DNA from: CAYRHJ01 sp964424105
GTDB taxonomy: Bacteria; Planctomycetota; Phycisphaerae; UBA1845
Assembly: GCA_964424105.1 (NCBI GenBank)
Contig: CAYRHJ010000026.1
Coordinates: forward strand, 62,001-126,000
Direction: 5' to 3'
Length of the DNA: 64,000 nucleotides
Shown: in pieces, positions 1-7,543 of the stretch
How the letters are laid out: every line of letters begins with the position of its first letter
How positions within the stretch are numbered: the stretch's first letter is position 1
Notes under the pieces: generated by a model
What the model was told of the DNA's origin: nothing
The model's input: the letters and a program-made list of their open reading frames with translations, nothing else
The model's database searches: none
Made by a program: the position numbers and the translations under genes

Positions 1-1034
1 AGGTAGCCGGTCAGCCGTTGCGATTTGGCGTGGAGCGCGGGCATGCCGGCTTCATCGAAGATGGCCAGCGAGCCACGCAGCGGGGCCATCGCCAATATCG
101 GCGGATTGCTGATCTGCCAGCCGTCGGCGCCCGGTCGAGGGATGAATTCCGGTTCCAGGTGCATATGGAAACGCGTATTCGGATCATTACCCCACCAGCC
201 GGCCAGCCGGTTTCGTGTCGCATCGCTTCCGTGCGATTCATGCACGAAGCACCCTGCCACGGCGCCGGGTCCGGCATTCAAATACTTGTATGAACACCAG
301 ACCGCGAAATCGACGCCCCAGTCGTGAAGGTTCATCGGCACGTTGCCGACCGCGTGTGCCAGGTCCCATCCGACGTTGCATCCCTGCTCCTTGGCGGCAG
401 AAGTGATGGCTGCGATGTCGAAAAGTTGTCCGGTTAGAAAGTTGACACCGCCCATCATGATCAGGGCGATTTCGTGCCCACGCTTTCGCAGCAAGTCGAT
501 GATGTCGGCGGTTCGCAGCGTGTGTTCGCCCTCGCGGGGTGCGGCGATGATCAAACCGTCGGCGGGATCGATGCCCCGATGTCGCAAGTGCGTCTTGACA
601 GCGTAGGTATCAGATGGGAAGGCGGGCGATTCCATCAGTATCTTGAATCGGTCAGCCGTTGGATGATAGAACGACACCATCATCATGTGCAAATTGACGG
701 TCAGGCTGTTCATCATCACGACCTCGCCGGGCCGGGCGCCGACCAGGCTCGCTCCCACCTCGCGAAAAACCTCGTGATAGGAATACCAGGGTGTTCGGCC
801 TTTGAAATGGGCGTGGACGGCCAAGTTGGCCCAATCGGTCAGTTCCTGCTCGACGCGGGCACGGGTCTCCATGGGCTGCGGGCCCAGGGAATTGCCGGCG
901 AAGTAGATGACTGGGTCGCCGTTGGCTTGCCTGGGAAGATGAAAGCGTTGGCGAAAGGCTCGAAGCGGGTCCGCCTTGTCACACTGATGAGCGAAGGCTT
1001 CGGTGGGTTGAAAGTCGCCCAGTTCGTCGGTCAT
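1..1034 (-). CDS. kynU: Kynureninase, C-terminus beyond the window edge
   Basis: PLP enzyme that cleaves kynurenine or 3-hydroxykynurenine to (3-hydroxy)anthranilate plus alanine. The first 344 residues are visible and the family is usually about 420 long, so the C-terminus lies off the left edge. It opens MTDELGDFQPTEAF and has the family's substrate and cofactor region (YFAGNSLGPQP near residue 45), a GWDLAHAVGN stretch, and the Schiff-base lysine in WCSYKYLNAGPG (Lys250). The ATG sits inside an ATGA overlap with the stop of the upstream terC-like gene, so the two are probably co-translated. The decarboxylase at 2494-3540 and the dioxygenase at 5466-5993 act later in the same pathway and lie on the same strand. 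Confidence 0.93.
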   Translation of the reverse strand, partial: MTDELGDFQPTEAFAHQCDKADPLRAFRQRFHLPRQANGDPVIYFAGNSLGPQPMETRARVEQELTDWANLAVHAHFKGRTPWYSYHEVFREVGASLVGARPGEVVMMNSLTVNLHMMMVSFYHPTADRFKILMESPAFPSDTYAVKTHLRHRGIDPADGLIIAAPREGEHTLRTADIIDLLRKRGHEIALIMMGGVNFLTGQLFDIAAITSAAKEQGCNVGWDLAHAVGNVPMNLHDWGVDFAVWCSYKYLNAGPGAVAGCFVHESHGSDATRNRLAGWWGNDPNTRFHMHLEPEFIPRPGADGWQISNPPILAMAPLRGSLAIFDEAGMPALHAKSQRLTGY

Positions 1035-2299
1035 TTCGTATCCGTCGGATCGTCGTGGACCATCGACTTCGGCAAATACTTATCCAGCCCGATCGAGCTA
1101 GACACTTTACTCGCCTGCTCCTTCACGCGTCGCAACATCTTGCGTGCCCATATCAACTCGGTTCCCAGGATCGACAACCCGATTGGGATCACGATGAAGG
1201 CCGGACCGGGAAGAACCAGCATGGCTATCCCCACAAGCAAGACGGTCGATCCGATGATGATGATAACGATGCGACGGGCTTGGCGATAGGTCAATTCAGC
1301 CAACCCTTCCAGTTCATTCGCCAGGGGAGAACCGAAGGCGGCGGTGTCGCGTTTGGCACCGATCAGGGAGGCCAGCACGCCGACGGTCAGAATGCCGATG
1401 ATGACCGCCAGCGAGATGGTCGTCGGAATCGGATGATGATGCGCCAACAACATTTTCACGCCCACAAACGTGAGCACAAAGACGAGGCTCGTTTTCAGGA
1501 ACCGAAATTTGTCCATCATGCCGGCCAGCGCGAAATACAGAGAACGCAGGCCCAGGATGGCGAAAACGTTGGACGTGAACACCAGGAAAGGATCACGCGT
1601 GACGGCAAAAATGGCCGGTATCGAATCGACGGCGAACAGCAGGTCCGTGCTTTCGACGATGAGCAGTGACAGGAACAGCGGCGTGATCGCTCGCTTTCCG
1701 TCGATGCGCGTGAAGAACTTCGCACCGTCGTAGCCATCGCTGACCGGATACAGTCGCTTGGCCAGGCGGATCAACGGATTTTTGCCGGGGTCGAGATTGT
1801 CGTGTCGGACGATCAGCATCTTGACGGCGGTCAGAATCAGCAGCACACCGAACACGTAGATGATCCAGTCGAACCGTTCGATCAAGGCCGCTCCGCCTAC
1901 GATCATGACACCGCGCATGATCAGCGCGCCCAGGATGCCCCAAAACAGGACGCGGTGTTGGTAGATGCCGGGCACTTTGAAATACGTGAAAATGAGCGCG
2001 ATGACGAAGATGTTGTCCAGGCTCAGCGATTTTTCAATCACGTATCCGGTGAAAAACTGAATGGCCGCAGTCCGCCCGTCCATGATCAGGCCGATGTCCG
2101 TCCCGATGCCGAGCCAGTGATGCTCGTACATGTAGTAAACGCCGACGTTGAAAACCAATGCCAGCACGACCCAGAACGCCGTCCAAGCCATGGCTTCGCG
2201 AATCTTGACGACGTGTGCCTTGCGGTTGAAGACGCCCAGATCGAGCGCCAACATCCCTATGACGAACAGGACAAAGCCGACCCAAAGCCAAATCGTCAT
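1031..2299 (-). CDS. TerC-family membrane protein fused to a PGPGW-type domain
   Basis: Integral membrane protein of the TerC/Alx family, linked in other bacteria to tellurite resistance or Mn2+ homeostasis. It has 422 residues. The N-terminal 310 or so form the TerC core (LDLGVFNRKAH near the start, SLSLDNIFVIALIF, ESTDLLFAVDSIPAIFAVTRDPF with the conserved acidic residues). A C-terminal module follows with two hydrophobic segments and the VLPGPAFIVIPIGLSILG signature of the PGPGW family (PF09656-like). I chose the ATG at 2299 because GGAG lies 9-10 nt upstream; the longer frame opens with TTG. The stop overlaps the kynureninase start by 4 bp. The membrane topology is inferred from hydrophobicity only. 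Confidence 0.88.
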   Translation of the reverse strand: MTIWLWVGFVLFVIGMLALDLGVFNRKAHVVKIREAMAWTAFWVVLALVFNVGVYYMYEHHWLGIGTDIGLIMDGRTAAIQFFTGYVIEKSLSLDNIFVIALIFTYFKVPGIYQHRVLFWGILGALIMRGVMIVGGAALIERFDWIIYVFGVLLILTAVKMLIVRHDNLDPGKNPLIRLAKRLYPVSDGYDGAKFFTRIDGKRAITPLFLSLLIVESTDLLFAVDSIPAIFAVTRDPFLVFTSNVFAILGLRSLYFALAGMMDKFRFLKTSLVFVLTFVGVKMLLAHHHPIPTTISLAVIIGILTVGVLASLIGAKRDTAAFGSPLANELEGLAELTYRQARRIVIIIIGSTVLLVGIAMLVLPGPAFIVIPIGLSILGTELIWARKMLRRVKEQASKVSSSIGLDKYLPKSMVHDDPTDTK

Positions 2300-2380
2300 T
2301 GTATACACTCCGTTCGATGACAATGGTCGTCTGCTCGCCTCGACGGGTTCCGTTCGATGCCTATCGAGGATGTAATAATT

Positions 2381-2490
2381 GCTACGGAGAGTAGCAAATA
2401 GTGAGCATCGTCATTCCGGCGCAAGCCGGAATCCAGGACATAGACGGGCATGGCCCGTTGCTGGATGTTCAATGGTTCATGCTCCGGGTC
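2381..2490. repeat. Dispersed repeat family R1, copy 1
   Basis: About 110 bp recurring at 51070-51182 and 61211-61350. The core is a 20-bp inverted repeat, ATTCCGGC-GCAA-GCCGGAAT (2413-2432), followed by a conserved tail containing GGCCCGTTGCTGGATGTTCAATGGTTCATGC. Here it lies between the divergent upstream side of the terC-like gene and the 3' end of the ACMSD gene. The hairpin core resembles REP/dRS3-like intergenic elements found in many bacteria; no transposase is linked to it here. Confidence 0.75.
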
Positions 2491-2493
2491 GCA

Positions 2494-3540
2494 TCATGGT
2501 TGTCCCGCGTCTTTTCCGAGAAACTGAATGGCCGTTCCGCACAGCAACCGCGCGCGCAAGTCCGGCGACAGGTCATTCATCGATTCGATCAGTGAACCGG
2601 GGCGATCTTCACCCAACGGAAACGGATAATCGCTGCCCAGCGCGATTCGATCCGCGCCCAACAACCGGATCAAACTTCGCAGCGTGTCGGCATCGTGGGT
2701 CAGCGAATCGACGTAGAACCGGGCCGGCGTGCCGTCGGGTTGGGCTAGATATTCGCGGGGGTTGACGTTGTTATCCACGGCGCACAGGTCGGGACGGCAC
2801 TTGAAACCATGTTCGATGCGGCCGACCGTGCCGGGAAACGAGCCGCCGCCGTGGGCGAAGGCTACGCGCAGTCCGGGCAGCTTTTCGAACAGGCCTCCGA
2901 AGATCATGGAACAGATGGCCCGACTGGTTTCGGCCGGCATGCCCACCAACCAAGGCAGCCAATACTGGGGCATCTGGTCCTTGCCCATCATGTCCCAGGG
3001 ATGCACGAATATGGCTGCCCCCAGTTCCGCGGCCCGCTGAAACACGGGCCAAAGCTCGCCCTGGTTCAGATTCCAATCGTTGACGTGCGTGCCGATCTGG
3101 ACGCCGGACAAGCGCAAGTCATTGACGCAACGTTCCAATTCCCTGATGGCCAACTCCGGCGCCTGCATGGGTATCGTCCCCAAGCCGGCAAACCGGGTTG
3201 GGAATTTCCGCACGACGTCGGCGATGTGATCGTTGAGCATGCGTGAAAGATCGAGCGTGTCCCGCGGCTTGGCCCAGTAGCTGAACATGACCGGGACGGT
3301 CGAAAGCACCTGCATGTCCACGCCGGCGGCGTCACATTCCTCGATCCGCACCGTCGGGTCCCAACAGTTCGACTCGATCTCCCGAAAGCACCGATCCCCC
3401 ATCAACATTTTCGCCCGCCCGGGCTGATGGTGTTCGAGCCGGATGAACCCGTCATAGCCGTACCGTTCGGCGAGGTCGGGCCAGTCTTTCGGCAGCATGT
3501 GCGTGTGCAGGTCGATCTTCAATTTCGAACTCCAGGCCAT
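2494..3540 (-). CDS. 2-amino-3-carboxymuconate-6-semialdehyde decarboxylase (ACMSD), amidohydrolase family
   Basis: Zinc amidohydrolase of 348 residues, close in length to other ACMSD enzymes. It decarboxylates the unstable product of 3-hydroxyanthranilate dioxygenase, diverting the pathway from quinolinate/NAD toward catabolism. Visible metal-site elements are KIDLHTHMLP (residues 8-17), FVHPWDMMG, the AHGGGSFPGT loop and GSDYPFPLGE with the catalytic Asp. The ATG at 3540 was chosen because a longer frame begins inside a dispersed repeat (reading SLTVAARFG) that cannot belong to the enzyme. The gene is convergent with the small Kazal-like gene and downstream of the dioxygenase on the same strand. 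Another amidohydrolase-2 decarboxylase is possible, but the kynurenine context favours ACMSD. Confidence 0.88.
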   Translation of the reverse strand: MAWSSKLKIDLHTHMLPKDWPDLAERYGYDGFIRLEHHQPGRAKMLMGDRCFREIESNCWDPTVRIEECDAAGVDMQVLSTVPVMFSYWAKPRDTLDLSRMLNDHIADVVRKFPTRFAGLGTIPMQAPELAIRELERCVNDLRLSGVQIGTHVNDWNLNQGELWPVFQRAAELGAAIFVHPWDMMGKDQMPQYWLPWLVGMPAETSRAICSMIFGGLFEKLPGLRVAFAHGGGSFPGTVGRIEHGFKCRPDLCAVDNNVNPREYLAQPDGTPARFYVDSLTHDADTLRSLIRLLGADRIALGSDYPFPLGEDRPGSLIESMNDLSPDLRARLLCGTAIQFLGKDAGQP

Positions 3541-3572
3541 TCCTAAAGCAAGCTTCACTCGCAACCCAAACC

Positions 3573-3594
3573 GAGCCGCGACCGTCAGGGAGTG
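3573..3594 (-). repeat. Dispersed repeat family R2 (SLTVAAR type), short copy
   Basis: A 22-bp match, in reverse orientation, to the core CTCCCTGACGGTCGCGGCTC found at 11466, 17643, 20387, 47898 and 61159. It sits immediately upstream of the ACMSD start. It explains the spurious N-terminal extension of that reading frame. Confidence 0.75.
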
Positions 3595-4099
3595 AACGAC
3601 GAATTCTTGCGCCACGCACCGGCAACGCGGTTCCTGTCGGATGCTCGAATCCTGACACACTACACCAGTGCCCCGTCACAGCCAAACATCTGGGTCGCCG
3701 CTGTTGGGGGGCGAGCCTCCAGGCAGGCCGCAACGCTCGTGTGCCCGAAATCCAACGGCTCGGCAGGAGCCTCGCCTTGCCACGCGAACCCGAAAATCAC
3801 GTCGTGACGGAGCAGTAGCACGGAAACCGGATCCATGACTGGTCCGGCGGCAGCGCTTTTAGAACGCGGTGCGTGAAAAACCGGGCAACGTCCGTCTCGC
3901 CGGGCGCCAGCCTACGCCGGAGTGCTTACGTTCGCGGTTCGGATGGCCGCCCAAGGTGTCATTCACCCGCGGAAAACTTCCTGCGGGCAATCCCCTTGAA
4001 TTCACACGTTAAGTTAGCTATCTTCGCCCTCGCGCGAGGAGGATTTACGGCACGGGCGTGCCGGTTCTCTTGCGAGCCGCGTTTCAAAGGAGAGACGAA
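3595..4099. other. Intergenic region, no convincing gene
   Basis: About 500 bp between the divergent ACMSD and Kazal-like genes, so it should hold both promoters, though no clear -10/-35 pair stands out. A stretch at 3690-3790 translates as short GSAGASP-like strings and looks like repeat-derived sequence, not a gene. The open frames here are short, lack ribosome-binding sites and resemble no family I know. Confidence 0.5.
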
Positions 4100-4324
4100 A
4101 TGAGCGCTTTAAGAGGTTGGATTCCAATGGTGTTGTTTGCCGGTGTGATGGCCTTGGTGGTTGCGATGACGATGACATCACCGGCCCACGCGAAAACGGG
4201 CGGCCCGATTCGCTGCCCTGATATATACGCCCCCGTCACTTGCGATAATGGCAAGACCTATCCGAACCAGTGCTACGCCGATCGGGCCCACGCCAAGAAC
4301 TGCGTGCCCACCGGCGGCATCTGA
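4100..4324 (+). CDS. Secreted Kazal-like small protein
   Basis: A 74-residue protein with a strong signal peptide (WIPMVLFAGVMALVVAMTM ending SPAHA about residue 31). The mature part of about 40 residues follows the Kazal spacing: CPDIYAPVTC, DNGKTYPNQC and a final C (Cys39, 48, 58, 68). Classical Kazal serine-protease inhibitors have six cysteines; only four are present, so inhibitor activity is uncertain. An AGGAGAG ribosome-binding site lies 6-8 nt before the ATG at 4100, which decides against the longer upstream frame. A factor-independent terminator follows within 30 bp, so it is probably a single-gene transcript exported from the cytoplasm. Confidence 0.8.
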   Translation: MSALRGWIPMVLFAGVMALVVAMTMTSPAHAKTGGPIRCPDIYAPVTCDNGKTYPNQCYADRAHAKNCVPTGGI

Positions 4325-4349
4325 CATCCGGTTCTGGTTTGACGAATTA

Positions 4350-4390
4350 GCGCCGTCACCGCTCCCAGGAGCGCTGACGGCGTCTTCTTT
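4350..4390 (+). terminator. Rho-independent terminator after the Kazal-like gene
   Basis: GC-rich stem CGCCGTCA (4351-4358) pairs with TGACGGCG (4375-4382), with an internal CGCTC/GAGCG extension, followed by TCTTCTTT. It lies 26 bp after the stop codon. Confidence 0.75.
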
Positions 4391-4392
4391 CG

Positions 4393-4725
4393 TCTCGTGT
4401 GCAAGTGGGCGTTCGCAGCGAAGAACGGACAACAATAGAGTCGTCGAAAAGGAGACAGGCGTTTCTTGGATCAATTCGTAGCTCTTTCTCGCATGTCGGT
4501 TCCAGCCATTGGCTACGTGGAGGCAGCTCTTCGCCAGGAATCCCATAAACGGGAGGAGGCATGCGTCGGCTGTACGCGAGCACACCGACGTTGTCAAAAA
4601 AGTAGCCTGCCCCCTTTTTTCTCTCCGAAGCGTCGTGCACCCGTATTTCAAGGGTGAGCAAGGGCCCGTTGAAATTGTTGCGAAAAATGTTATGACAATC
4701 TTCCCATGCGAAGTATACTACCACT
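4393..4725. other. Intergenic region with one arm of an inverted repeat
   Basis: No supported gene. Positions 4598-4620 match the reverse complement of 5087-5109 at 20 of 23 positions, so the following AT-richer ORF is bracketed by inverted repeats. The long minus-strand frames here (for example 4356-4787) have no recognisable domain and no plausible ribosome-binding site. Confidence 0.45.
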
Positions 4726-5103
4726 ATGCAAAGACTGGTCGAGTTTTTCTTCATATTCTTTGCCATATGGCTATTCATACTGCTCATTTACTTAATCTAT
4801 TTGGCATTTCTGGGAATCAAGAAAGTCAAGACGGTACTCGGACAACGACCCAACAAAGCGTTGATTGCAATTCTCTTGATTGCAGGAGCGGTTCTTCTCA
4901 ACGTAGTATTTGGAGACTGGTACTTTCTTGAATATAGACGGGAACGCTACGGAGGGCGAGAGTCTCCGTATTTGGATTTGGGAGTGGCCTATCTTTACAC
5001 CCACGATCCTTGGCCGAGTATTGTCATTCCTTCGGGTTTGGTTTTGACGGCTATTGGCTTTCTCTTTTGGTCAAAAGGGGTCAGTCAAAAGGGGCCAGGC
5101 TAG
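4726..5103 (+). CDS. Hypothetical small membrane protein, probably acquired
   Basis: A 125-residue protein that I do not recognise. Three hydrophobic segments are visible: residues about 4-30 (FFFIFFAIWLFILLIYLIYL), 46-63 (IAILLIAGAVLLNVVFG) and 99-117. Base composition is AT-richer than the neighbours. The last residues (VSQKGPG) and the stop are encoded by one arm of a 23-bp inverted repeat, suggesting the 3' end was created or replaced by the repeat. There is no clear ribosome-binding site. It separates the dioxygenase gene from the rest of the kynurenine cluster. Confidence 0.5.
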   Translation: MQRLVEFFFIFFAIWLFILLIYLIYLAFLGIKKVKTVLGQRPNKALIAILLIAGAVLLNVVFGDWYFLEYRRERYGGRESPYLDLGVAYLYTHDPWPSIVIPSGLVLTAIGFLFWSKGVSQKGPG

Positions 5104-5136
5104 TTTCTTCGTAACTTATCAGCCGCGTGCAATGAA

Positions 5137-5316
5137 TCAGGCGGGGAGCGTGGGCAGTTGGGCGGTGGTCAGGTAGGTGCGCAGGGCTTCGGTGATGGTT
5201 TGGGTGGGGTGGAGGCCGCGAAGACGTAGGGTTCGGTAGACGCTCATCAGCACGGTCTGCGTCGCGGCCCCCTTCTCCGAGCGATTCGACGCCGCCGCAA
5301 CGGTCCGATACAAAAA
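5137..5316 (-). pseudogene. IS66-like transposase C-terminal remnant
   Basis: About 59 codons ending at 5137 read RTVAAASNRSEKGAAT, then LMSVYRTLRLRGLHPTQTI and ALRTYLTTAQLPTLPA. This resembles the extreme C-terminus of IS66-type transposases. Nothing of the catalytic domain is present. The fragment is joined at about 5317 to the 5' part of an unrelated small gene, so it is the scar of an old insertion and deletion. Family assignment is from memory of the motif. Confidence 0.6.
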
Positions 5317-5452
5317 CGCATCGTTCGTTCTTGGGCGGAATGTAGAGAAACTCCTGATGCGGCACCGGCAAGGATCGACCGTCGGCGAGGTGCAAATCAA
5401 AGGGTTCAAACGGTTCACGCCGGTGGGCCTGTCGAATCTGATCGATGGTCAT
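5317..5452 (-). pseudogene. Truncated copy of a small conserved gene (paralogue of 32277-32525)
   Basis: Begins 13 nt after the dioxygenase stop with MTIDQIRQAHRREPFEPF, then DLHLADGRSLPVPHQEF. The intact 82-residue paralogue at 32277-32525 begins MTIDRIREFHMASPFSKF and shares the LHLxDGRSxPVxHxEF core. After about 45 codons similarity stops and the IS66-like remnant begins in another frame, so the C-terminal half (VIDLLMIS in the paralogue) is lost. Function unknown. Confidence 0.65.
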
Positions 5453-5465
5453 GACGAAGTGACCC

Positions 5466-5993
5466 TTATCCCTTTGCCGGTCCGGGTTTTTCGACCTTGG
5501 TGCCGCAGGATTTGCAGGTCCGGGCCGCATCGTTCTTCCAGAAGGCTTCCATGGTTGCACGGAAGTGATTGACGATGTCGGCACAGTCGAATTCGATATC
5601 GTGGACGAGTTGGCTGCACTTCTCGCAATAGAACACGAGATGTTCGAGTTCACCGGGGGGACGGCGGCGCTCGATCACCATGCCCAATGTGCCGGGCGGT
5701 CTTTGCGGCGAATGGGGTACGTTGGCGGCGATGAAGAAGGTCTCGCCCTCGCGGATGACGTGGTCCTTGATCTTCCCGTCCTCCCGAATGCGAACCGTCA
5801 CGTCCCCCTTAAGCTGGTAGAAGAATTCCTCCGAATCGGTAATGTGAAAATCGTTTCGAGCGTTGGGCCCAGCCACAATCATGACGAAGAAATCCTGACC
5901 ATCATAGATATACTTGTTTCCCACCGGCGGCTTGAGATCGTGCCGGTTGGCTTCGATCCAGGCCATCAGGTTTTGCGGGGCTTGAACGGACAT
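5466..5993 (-). CDS. nbaC: 3-hydroxyanthranilate 3,4-dioxygenase
   Basis: Cupin-fold Fe(II) dioxygenase of 175 residues that opens the 3-hydroxyanthranilate ring to aminocarboxymuconate semialdehyde, the substrate of the decarboxylase encoded at 2494. Diagnostic stretches are FVMIVAGPNARNDFHITDSEEFFYQLKGD (iron-binding His and Glu), FFIAANVPHSPQRPPGT (second His), and a C-terminal rubredoxin-like metal site with two CxxC pairs (CEKC and CKSC), typical of bacterial enzymes. The ATG at 5993 has GGAG 8 nt upstream and gives the family's usual length; an ATG 36 nt upstream has no such site. A truncated small gene follows 13 nt after the stop. Confidence 0.93.
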   Translation of the reverse strand: MSVQAPQNLMAWIEANRHDLKPPVGNKYIYDGQDFFVMIVAGPNARNDFHITDSEEFFYQLKGDVTVRIREDGKIKDHVIREGETFFIAANVPHSPQRPPGTLGMVIERRRPPGELEHLVFYCEKCSQLVHDIEFDCADIVNHFRATMEAFWKNDAARTCKSCGTKVEKPGPAKG

Positions 5994-6180
5994 TTCATAG
6001 TCTCCGATTGCATCCTTCTCGTATTCCATGCCGGCGCCGGGTGAACCGCTGCTGGCCCCCCGTCCGGGATCATGCTATCCAGCGTTCGGAAGGGGTGTCA
6101 ATGAATCGATTGTCAGAAACGGGGGCCTTCGTTCGAACTGGCTGCGCATCGTGGGTTTGTGTTGCGAATTGGGATAGGAC

Positions 6181-6222
6181 AAAAAACGCCCCCGCCCAGC
6201 GGTACGGCGAGGCGGAGGCGCA
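6181..6222 (-). terminator. Rho-independent terminator on the minus strand
   Basis: Read on the minus strand, GCCTCCGCC pairs with GGCGGGGGC across a GC-rich loop and is followed by TTTTTT. It lies about 57 bp after the stop of the LolA-like gene at 6279 and isolates it from the dioxygenase gene downstream. Confidence 0.75.
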
Positions 6223-6278
6223 TGTTTGGAAACCTGACATCGCGTATGTTTCTCAGGTCCGCACCCTGGGGTCGTTGG

Positions 6279-7067
6279 TCAGGGAGCGAACTCGTCGGTG
6301 ACCTCGTACCCCTCGGGGGTGTCTCGTCGAAACGGATCGGTCGTCATCTTCGGATCGACCATGACGTTCGAGAGCACGAGTTGCCGAGTGACTTTTTCTC
6401 CGCCGCTGCCGGGCAGGTGACGATCGACGCGCCTGGGAAGGTAATCCTTCGTGGAAAAAAACCACGTAGCCTCCTGTCCAGCCTGGGCGTAGGTCACGTG
6501 GACCTCGTGGCATTCTTCACCTTCGACGTTTGTCTTGCCGCGCAACTCGGCACCGAGGCCATTGATTTCATCCGAAAATGGGCTGGAATGTACATACTCG
6601 AGCATCCAAATACCCTGCACCAGCCGACCTACCTGACGGCCGATGACGGCGGAATCGAGGTCTTCGTGCACTTTCTTCGTCGATGGATCGATCAGATAAA
6701 ACGTCTCACCATCAGTGCCGGCGGTGTATTCTTTTACTTCTTCCGAGTTGGGCATGCGCACTTTGAGGTGTGTCTTGTGCTTGAATGAATCCTCGCCGAA
6801 CAGCCCGGCCAGCGTCGCGCTGCCCTCGATCACGGGCATGGTCGAAGCCGCGGCGCCCAGGCCCTGATACTTCGCATTGTACCGGACCATTTTGACGCTC
6901 TTCGCGGCTTCGTCCGCCTTGGTGAGGATCGCAACGGCCTCCTCCGTCTTCACATGTTTCACGGGCGCGGATTCGCTCTTTTCATCAGCGGATTCGTTGC
7001 CCTGCTGCGCCCAACACACGGCACCCATCAAACTCACGGCCAACAATGCAGTCATTCGGTGGATCAC
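6279..7067 (-). CDS. Secreted LolA-like hypothetical protein
   Basis: A 262-residue protein starting with a signal peptide (TALLAVSLMGAVCWAQ) and an acidic linker. The rest (YNAKYQGLGA, KVRMPNSEEVKEYTAGTDGETFYLIDP, GEECHEVHVTYAQAGQEATWFFSTKDYLPRRVDR) has the pattern of LolA/LolB-fold lipoprotein-carrier-like or DUF2092-type periplasmic proteins: a beta-strand barrel with a statement about a cofactor-free hydrophobic ligand site and a DYLPRR turn. The GTG start at 7067 has AGGAG about 10 nt upstream. A strong terminator follows, so it is probably monocistronic. The fold assignment is inferred from pattern; no catalytic residues are seen. Confidence 0.65.
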   Translation of the reverse strand: MIHRMTALLAVSLMGAVCWAQQGNESADEKSESAPVKHVKTEEAVAILTKADEAAKSVKMVRYNAKYQGLGAAASTMPVIEGSATLAGLFGEDSFKHKTHLKVRMPNSEEVKEYTAGTDGETFYLIDPSTKKVHEDLDSAVIGRQVGRLVQGIWMLEYVHSSPFSDEINGLGAELRGKTNVEGEECHEVHVTYAQAGQEATWFFSTKDYLPRRVDRHLPGSGGEKVTRQLVLSNVMVDPKMTTDPFRRDTPEGYEVTDEFAP

Positions 7068-7239
7068 GGTTTATATCTCCTCGCCTGATCGTTAGAAAAA
7101 CTTACGACAGTAGCATTGGTAGTTTACTCGACTTTCGTTTCCGCCGTCATCATCCCGACAAAATTCGACACTTCGGGTGATTCTGGCGAAATCATGCAGG
7201 GTAGTGGATAGGCGATCGTCCCGGCGAAGACGAATGGGA

Positions 7240-7535
7240 CGATGACAGGAATTGGCCCGCCGATCGCAGGTCGCCTTGGTGACGGGGTGTCCGGCTTTCG
7301 CCGGGGTGACGGAGCGCGGGGGACCGCTCGCTTCGCGCTCGCGGCTCGTGAAGGGGCGGGGGACCGCTCGCTTCGCGCTCGCGGCTCGTGAAGGGGCGGG
7401 TGGCGGCAATGTGGGTTGTCATTCCGGCGCAAACCGGAATCCAGCTTTCGGCGCGGGTCCCTGGACCCCGGCTTCCGCCGGGGTGACGGGGTGACTGGGT
7501 GACGGGGTGGCCCGGCTTTTGCCGGGGCGACGGCT
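7240..7535. repeat. Repeat-rich intergenic cluster with a 40-bp perfect tandem and palindromes
   Basis: Between the LolA-like gene and mdh. Positions 7321-7360 and 7361-7400 are perfect 40-bp tandem copies (starting GGACCGCTCGCTTCGCGCTC). Positions 7421-7440 carry a slightly degraded R1 hairpin core (ATTCCGGCGCAAACCGGAAT). Several short palindromes of the type CCCCGGCTTCCGCCGGGGTGAC recur at 7287-7310, 7465-7490 and 7508-7530. No gene is supported; the short frames merely translate the repeats. Confidence 0.75.
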
Positions 7536-7543
7536 TGTTAAGC

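Noticed and set aside
474..1289. A 271-codon plus-strand frame opposite kynureninase and the terC-like gene
   Set aside because: It crosses two real minus-strand genes that have clear domains and an ATGA overlap.
3541..3660. A 40-residue N-terminal extension of the ACMSD-like protein
   Set aside because: It is encoded by an R2 repeat (SLTVAAR), and family members start at the residue equivalent to MAWSSKLKIDLHTH.
4356..4787. A 143-codon minus-strand frame upstream of the membrane ORF
   Set aside because: It overlaps the terminator of the Kazal-like gene and the repeat arm, and its product has no recognisable domain.
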